Shown piece by piece: positions 7,940 to 12,296 of a stretch of DNA of 12,296 bases. The notes beneath the pieces are model-generated. The model ran no database searches. It saw only the letters and a list, made by a program, of their open reading frames with translations, and was not told the DNA's origin. The stretch's first letter is position 1, and the number at the start of each line of letters is the position of its first letter. The translations under genes and the position numbers were made by a program. This stretch comes from Phoronis ovalis (taxonomy: Eukaryota; Phoronida; Phoronidae): the NCBI GenBank assembly GCA_028565635.1, contig JAOXYB010046303.1, forward strand, positions 1-12,296. The letters are read 5' to 3'.

Positions 7940-8648
7940 TATATTATAATTTAACCTCCGTGGGATATAAAAAACACCTAATTAATTTAAATTCAAATGA
8001 AAAGAAGCCAAACAAGAAAAAATCTCATTGCTTTTGCATTCTTGTTATTTGAATGTGTTGTTAATTATTAAAAAATATATAAGGATTCTTAATAAGCAAC
8101 ACTTTTTCTAATAAATTTAAATTTAATACAAATAGACAACAAGTTTATATGTTATGAATGATAAAATATACATAAAAAACATTAGAGAGGACTGATGCTG
8201 GTACTGGTACTGGTACTGGTACTGGTAGAGGGAGAAGTTGCGAACTAAAGACGATATAGTATAAAAGTATATTTCTTTAACGTTTAAACACGTGATTTTT
8301 CATATTAGTATTCCACAATGACTCTTACGCAACAAATATAAATTCTAAAAATTCTGTAACATTTTTTAAGCTACCATGCATCACATCTTCGTGGGAGCTT
8401 TATCGCTAAACGTTTTCAAAAATAACACGCTTAACACCAGGTAGTCACAAAACAAAATTGCCACATATGCTTCATCCAAACTCTTTACAAACTTTAGTTT
8501 CAAGCAAACAGAACTGCTTTTTAAACATGCGTTCATAATTTTTAAACATTCATTTGCACTTACCAATATTTTTACCAATATTTAACGTAAACGTCGATGA
8601 TGTCAACACAGATTGCTTTCAAACCTTAAACGGCATGTTTACGACAAG
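7940..8648. other. AT-rich non-coding stretch
   Basis: Very AT-rich and carries the (CTGGTA)5 repeat. Open stretches at 7855-8052 (plus, running out of the foldback element) and 8381-8578 (minus) have no domain or homology signs and are judged chance. The minus strand has a donor-like TTG|GTAAGTGC at about 8562 without a convincing exon in front of it. Confidence 0.45.
8198..8227. repeat. Hexamer tandem repeat (CTGGTA)5
   Basis: Five exact copies of the 6-bp unit CTGGTA, 30 bp in all. It is in a non-coding stretch and stands out in otherwise AT-rich DNA. A translation would give Leu-Val, Gly-Thr or Trp-Tyr dipeptides, but no surrounding gene supports this. Confidence 0.95.
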
Positions 8649-8748
8649 ATGAGGTGGTCCCGGCCGTTCAAGGCTTTTAGATTTAGGAACTGGCAATATT
8701 TACTTTGGACAAGCTCTAATATTTCAAACCAACTCATAAATATTGCAG
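8649..8748 (+). other. Weak candidate 5' exon with a strong donor
   Basis: ATG at 8649 opens 33 codons that run without a stop into TTGCAG|GTAAGTT at 8748/8749, a near-perfect donor. The peptide (starting MRWSRPFKAFRF) is basic and aromatic and is not recognised; it does not look like a signal peptide. No partner exon was found before the gene at 10304, which has its own start and TATA-like box. It may be a non-coding transcript exon or chance. Confidence 0.2.
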
Positions 8749-10247
8749 GTAAGTTCCGAATGCAATAATGATAATTATAAAGTAATCACAGTATTAGTTT
8801 GCATTTGAATACATTTACATTTGTAATACAAAGATAGAGTAAAGTAACAGGTATTGTTGATCATGGTACACTGAGAGCACCTGTAACTGTATCACAAAAG
8901 TTAGACTGGCCTAATCTAAGTACACCATATCATTAGACTTCCGATCCAACTCAGTAGAAAGAAAAGGTTGTAACGTTCATGCACATATCATATAGAGCAA
9001 CATTATTCCCCGAACTATTATTTTTTCATAATTTGAGAGTACACCCTTTCATACACTACAAATTAATTTTTCGTGCATTCTTGTCCATATCGATTTTGAG
9101 AAAATCGCGTTAGAACAAAATCGACCCATGAATCGCACAATTCCAGTGGCAAATTCTGATTTTTAAAAAAATGTAATAGTCTCCGTAATTTTATTGCCTT
9201 AGACAGAAATTAAAACATGTTGACACTACAAAACACCCAAAATTAAAACGCAATGCCCTTCCAAAAAAGAAAAAAAAACTTGTACTAATATGCTGATAGT
9301 GTATTCGTAGGTAGTGTCAACAAAGCCCGTGCTATGGTGTACTTAGGCCGGCTAGGCTAAGTTCAATGTTTTATGTATCCTAACTCGCTCTCCCTGTTTC
9401 TGCGCTCCCGTACTGCCATATATATGCCGCTGCTAAAGAGGAAATTTGAACGAATTTTGCTGTGCATGCAATGCATTTTATTGCATCATGCATTGTATAC
9501 GGTAAATTAAATTAAATAGTGCTTAATTCGAAAAATATATATCAATTTCAAAACAGATTATTACTGTAGATTTTAGAGTTGTAAGTTTGTCCTGAACCCC
9601 ATAGCCCGTGACTTAGTGGGACATGGCGAACTTTGTTACTTAAAACAAAGTAACAGCTGTCTGAGTAGACTTTACTATAATTGAATTTTACAACTAAAAC
9701 TTAGAGTTCAATGTCATATTCAGGTAAAATCTCCGTATAATTAATAAAATATTGATATCTATATACATTTTCATAAACCTATCAGAGGAGTATATGTAAA
9801 TTATAATTACTACTAGATATTTAGGAACTAAAATGTATATGATATTTGCAAATGCAACAATTGACAAAGTAGTTGATCTGACAGTGCATAATCAAGATCT
9901 AATATGACGTAAGCTATACACTTAGATATCACACATCTTAACTTAGTCTTACCCTTCAGTTATTTACGTGTAAACGATAACATTTTATCAAATATGTAAT
10001 AAAGTGAAGTCTTCCAGTATGAAATTCGAAAACAAATTAAAGAGAAAAATGTATGCAAGAATAAACGTAACCATATATGCATGTCGTAGACACTTCTAAG
10101 TAGTTCATTTTAAATTTATTTTTTCATAACTAGTCTAGTCTTGTAGTCATGTTTTAGTGTTACCTAATGATTGAACATAAAGATAAGACTACGTGAGGAA
10201 AATATCGCACGAAGCCAGCTGTTTCATGTCCCATACCCTACCCTTTG
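8749..10247. other. Intergenic region upstream of the plus-strand gene
   Basis: About 1.5 kb with no recognisable exon. It holds nested inverted repeats at 8916-9346 and a small hairpin at 9634-9655 (8-bp arms TGTTACTT and AAGTAACA, 6-nt loop). A Y/G-richer patch is at about 9370-9420. It probably contains the upstream regulatory region of the gene at 10304. Confidence 0.5.
8916..9346. repeat. Nested inverted repeats, possible small element
   Basis: CTAAGTACACCATA at 8916-8929 is the exact reverse complement of 9333-9346 (14 bp), with weaker pairing outside it (GGCCTAAT against GCCGGCCT). Inside it lies a second exact 12-bp pair, TGTTGACACTAC at 9218-9229 and its complement at 9311-9322. The two pairs suggest the ends of an old non-autonomous element of about 430 bp, with a smaller hairpin inside. 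No coding capacity was seen. Confidence 0.45.
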
Positions 10248-10251
10248 CTAA

Positions 10252-10260
10252 TATATATTA
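10252..10260 (+). promoter_or_regulatory. TATA-like box
   Basis: TATATATTA lies about 50 bp before the start codon at 10304. An initiator-like AGTCACC at 10286-10292 sits roughly 30 bp downstream of it, the usual spacing, giving a predicted 5' UTR of about 15-20 nt. AT-richness makes chance matches common. Confidence 0.4.
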
Positions 10261-10303
10261 TACGGAGCTTGTTTAATTAGAAGTAGTCACCGCAACATTT
10301 ACG

Positions 10304-11210
10304 ATGACTTGCACATATCTGTGCATATTAATAGCCATTTCTGGCGCGCTAGCAGTTCCACTGAATCACAACAAACGTAGCAGTAGCTCAGGTGGTGATG
10401 CTTTCACAGACGCCAAACAAGGGGATTTGAGTTTTTCGCAACTCACGCAACTATATAATACGAAAGTCACGTATATGGAGGAATGGAGACGGCCACTTCT
10501 AGATTTGCCCAACTGGACTAGACACTTACCTTTCGTTTACCATACGGGAATGAAAGTATTCCTTGAAAGTCCCGTTGATGGCGATACAGTGTGGGTTGTA
10601 CATAAGGGTAATTATTTCATTATGAGTCATATACTTTTTATTACGCGTTTATTTTTGATTGGAAAATTTTACAAACAACGAAATTCTTTAAGCGGCTTTT
10701 ACAATTTGTTATTCCAATCTAAGCCAGCAAAAATGACGCTTTTCTTGAACCATTAACGTAGCGCAATCAATGCTGGACAGAACATATTATAAGTTTTATA
10801 ATCTACTTAGCCTTTAATTTAATCAACTATACATGCATACATACAGGCTATACGTAACTTATTTCCACCAAGACTTCTTTTATCACTGCGAAGATCAAAC
10901 ATTTTTGAGGTACACTATGGATTTGCTATCTTTACTATTTTAGTTTTCGCCAACAAACGTCGGAGACATAGTGATTTTATAATAAAAGCTTTACATGTAT
11001 TTTGTAGGCGATCGGTATGGTAAAGCTACCCAAACAGTCGTAGCTCGTGCTTCTTATATGTCTTCGAATTGGAAATTACATGGCAGAAGGAGCGTATGTG
11101 GGAATTACCGCGTGACCGATTTTATCAGAGAAGGTGGAACAAATTACAGCATATGGAGCGATAATTGCCAAGATGCAGTTGAAAGAATGTGGGACAACCT
11201 CGGCTGCTAA
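10304..11210 (+). CDS. Two-exon gene for a 168-aa secreted protein, possible permuted papain-like fold
   Basis: Exons 10304-10607 and 11008-11210, joined at a split Gly codon (AAG G|GTAATT donor, TTTTGTAG acceptor; phase 1 at both), stop TAA at 11208. Seen: residues 1-17 (MTCTYLCILIAISGALA) form a signal peptide ending in a typical Ala-x-Ala-like site. A Lys-Arg at 24-25 could be a propeptide site. Sequons are NWT at 70 and NYS at 147. The mature protein has cysteines at 132, 155 and 168. YHTG at 79-82 and VVHKGDRYG at 98-106 precede SDNCQDAVERM at 152-162. Inferred: His before Cys, with an N-C motif starting a helix, resembles circularly permuted papain-like domains (LRAT/NlpC/PPPDE type), with His80 (or His100) and Cys155 as candidate catalytic residues. 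That is unproven and I do not recognise a named family. No canonical AATAAA follows; an AATACA variant is at 11284. Confidence 0.8.
10608..11007 (+). other. Intron of the secreted-protein gene
   Basis: 400 nt, bounded by GTAATT and TTTTGTAG. The first exon's frame runs on into it to a stop near 10756, so retention would give a 150-residue product lacking the cysteine-containing second half. No further exon was needed to restore phase. Confidence 0.75.
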
Positions 11211-12296
11211 ATATAGCCTTTAAAAAGTGAAACAAAAAATGCCACATAATCAGTAATTATTATGTAATTTTTTAAAATCAAGCAATACAAATATTTCATT
11301 GTTTTAGTTTGATGTAATAGATTTTCTTTTTTCATAAATGGAAGCTAAGATGCTTTGAACGAGTGTTTTATCAGACATAAACAAATATATAGCTAAATAT
11401 AGAATATATTCACAAGACAATACCGTATTTTCTAAAATAATCTTCCTGGGCTTTTACAAATATGATTTTTTTATATTCATAGCGATATATTAAAATGTGA
11501 TAGCACATTATCTCGACCGCACTAATTTAAGTGAACTTTAAATTGCCGCCTCGCGCAAGGCGATTATTGGAGAGGGAACAATTATTGATTTATCTTAGTC
11601 ACCAGAGGGGGCCGTTATTCAAACAGGGAAATGATTACAAGAGAAAATACGGGGAATGGATGGACGGTTCCGGCTATTAATGGTTCCACAGTCTCTGTAC
11701 GCCCCTCTCCTCTTACAACCATAGTGTATCAACCCGGTCTTTCAAGGACTAGCTGGAAGTCTGTACCAGAAAACGGTTAAATAATTAGGAATTATCTCCT
11801 TTTATTTTGGGAAAATCCATCAAGCTAAGGGGTGCTGGACAGTTGTCAAATTAAGGTAAAATTTTTAGGTAAAAAATGACGGACTGCCCCGTCTGCAGAC
11901 CCGATATAATAGACTATTTATAACGGCGCCGTTTTTTGTAGCTCGCAAACTTGTTTGTTAATTTGTTTCTATGCTCTTCCTTTTCGAACAAAAAAAGTGT
12001 ACACTTTTTTGGATAATAATTTGTTTAAAAAAACAATGAGTGTATAGACAATCTTTGTTTCCTTCGTATCTGAAACCCCCCTCCCCCAGTATATTAGAGC
12101 GAAGATCTAATCCGCACATGTGTAAAACAGACATAGTGTGGCATTGATTCAAACACAGTGATAACAGCACGGTTGGGGGTAATTTAAGATAATAGATAGA
12201 CCGAACGTTGTAATCCCATAATAGACCATTTGCACGCACTTGAGGGCGCTGCAGTCTAAACCCTTTTCCCAGAATCCTCTAGTTTCTTTTCATAAC
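11211..12296. other. Non-coding region downstream of the secreted-protein gene
   Basis: It starts with the 3' UTR of the plus-strand gene (AATACA at 11284 as a possible poly-A signal). A GC-richer patch at about 11515-11780 contains a 49-codon open stretch (11631-11780, plus) with no known motif; it may be repeat-derived. CTCF-core-like words are at 11599-11610 and 12236-12247. Open minus-strand codons at 11958-12239 show no protein character. Confidence 0.45.

Noticed and set aside
8381-8578. 65-codon open stretch on the minus strand with a donor-like site at its start
   Set aside because: The frame in front of the donor is closed nearby and the phase does not match the kringle exon; chance is more likely.
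9461-9500. ATGCAAT/ATTGCAT palindromic words
   Set aside because: Short imperfect pairing in AT-rich DNA is expected by chance.
11958-12239. 93-codon open stretch on the minus strand
   Set aside because: Low-complexity AT-rich composition with no domain, splice or start support.

Overview
The window looks like nuclear DNA of an invertebrate animal, most likely a mollusc (a bivalve is the best guess). It is AT-rich, its genes are split by introns with GT..AG borders, long stretches are non-coding, and there are foldback and degenerate repeats. The protein domains found (kringle, IgGFc-binding N-terminal type, a DGxDNDCDG metal-binding motif, farnesoic-acid-O-methyltransferase-type domain) are ones I associate with mollusc secreted proteins. 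There is no bacterial operon structure, tRNA, rRNA or CRISPR array.

Minus strand, about 6084 down to 605: one multi-exon gene reconstructed from translated exons and matching splice phases. In transcript order the exons encode the C-terminal half of a kringle domain (6084-5955), most of an IgGFc-binding-type domain (5743-5095 and 4373-3788), a DGMDNDCDG metal-binding motif (3498-3413), a short linker (about 2223-2102) and a Methyltransf_FA-like domain (1878-1705 and 744-605). All internal junction phases agree except across the gap 5094-4374, where a short connecting exon was not found. The gene is incomplete at both ends: the first half of the kringle and the last part of the FA domain are not visible. 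The two IgGFc exons are broken by frame changes (one near 5236, about six between 4268 and 3910), while the other exons are clean. Either this copy is decaying or the assembly has local base errors.

Middle, 6085-10250: no convincing gene. It holds a diverged repeat block full of TGACCT half-sites (6490-7140), a near-perfect 63-bp-arm foldback element (7798-7939), a short (CTGGTA)5 tandem repeat, a weak candidate exon on the plus strand (8649-8748), and a nested inverted-repeat region (8916-9346).

Plus strand, 10304-11210: a clean two-exon gene for a 168-residue secreted protein. It has a signal peptide, a His-Thr-Gly site and a late Asn-Cys site whose order resembles circularly permuted papain-like folds; its function is unknown. 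A TATA-like box lies upstream. After it, 11211-12296 is non-coding as far as I can see.

The two genes diverge from the central region. The sequence shows no functional link between them beyond both probably encoding secreted proteins.
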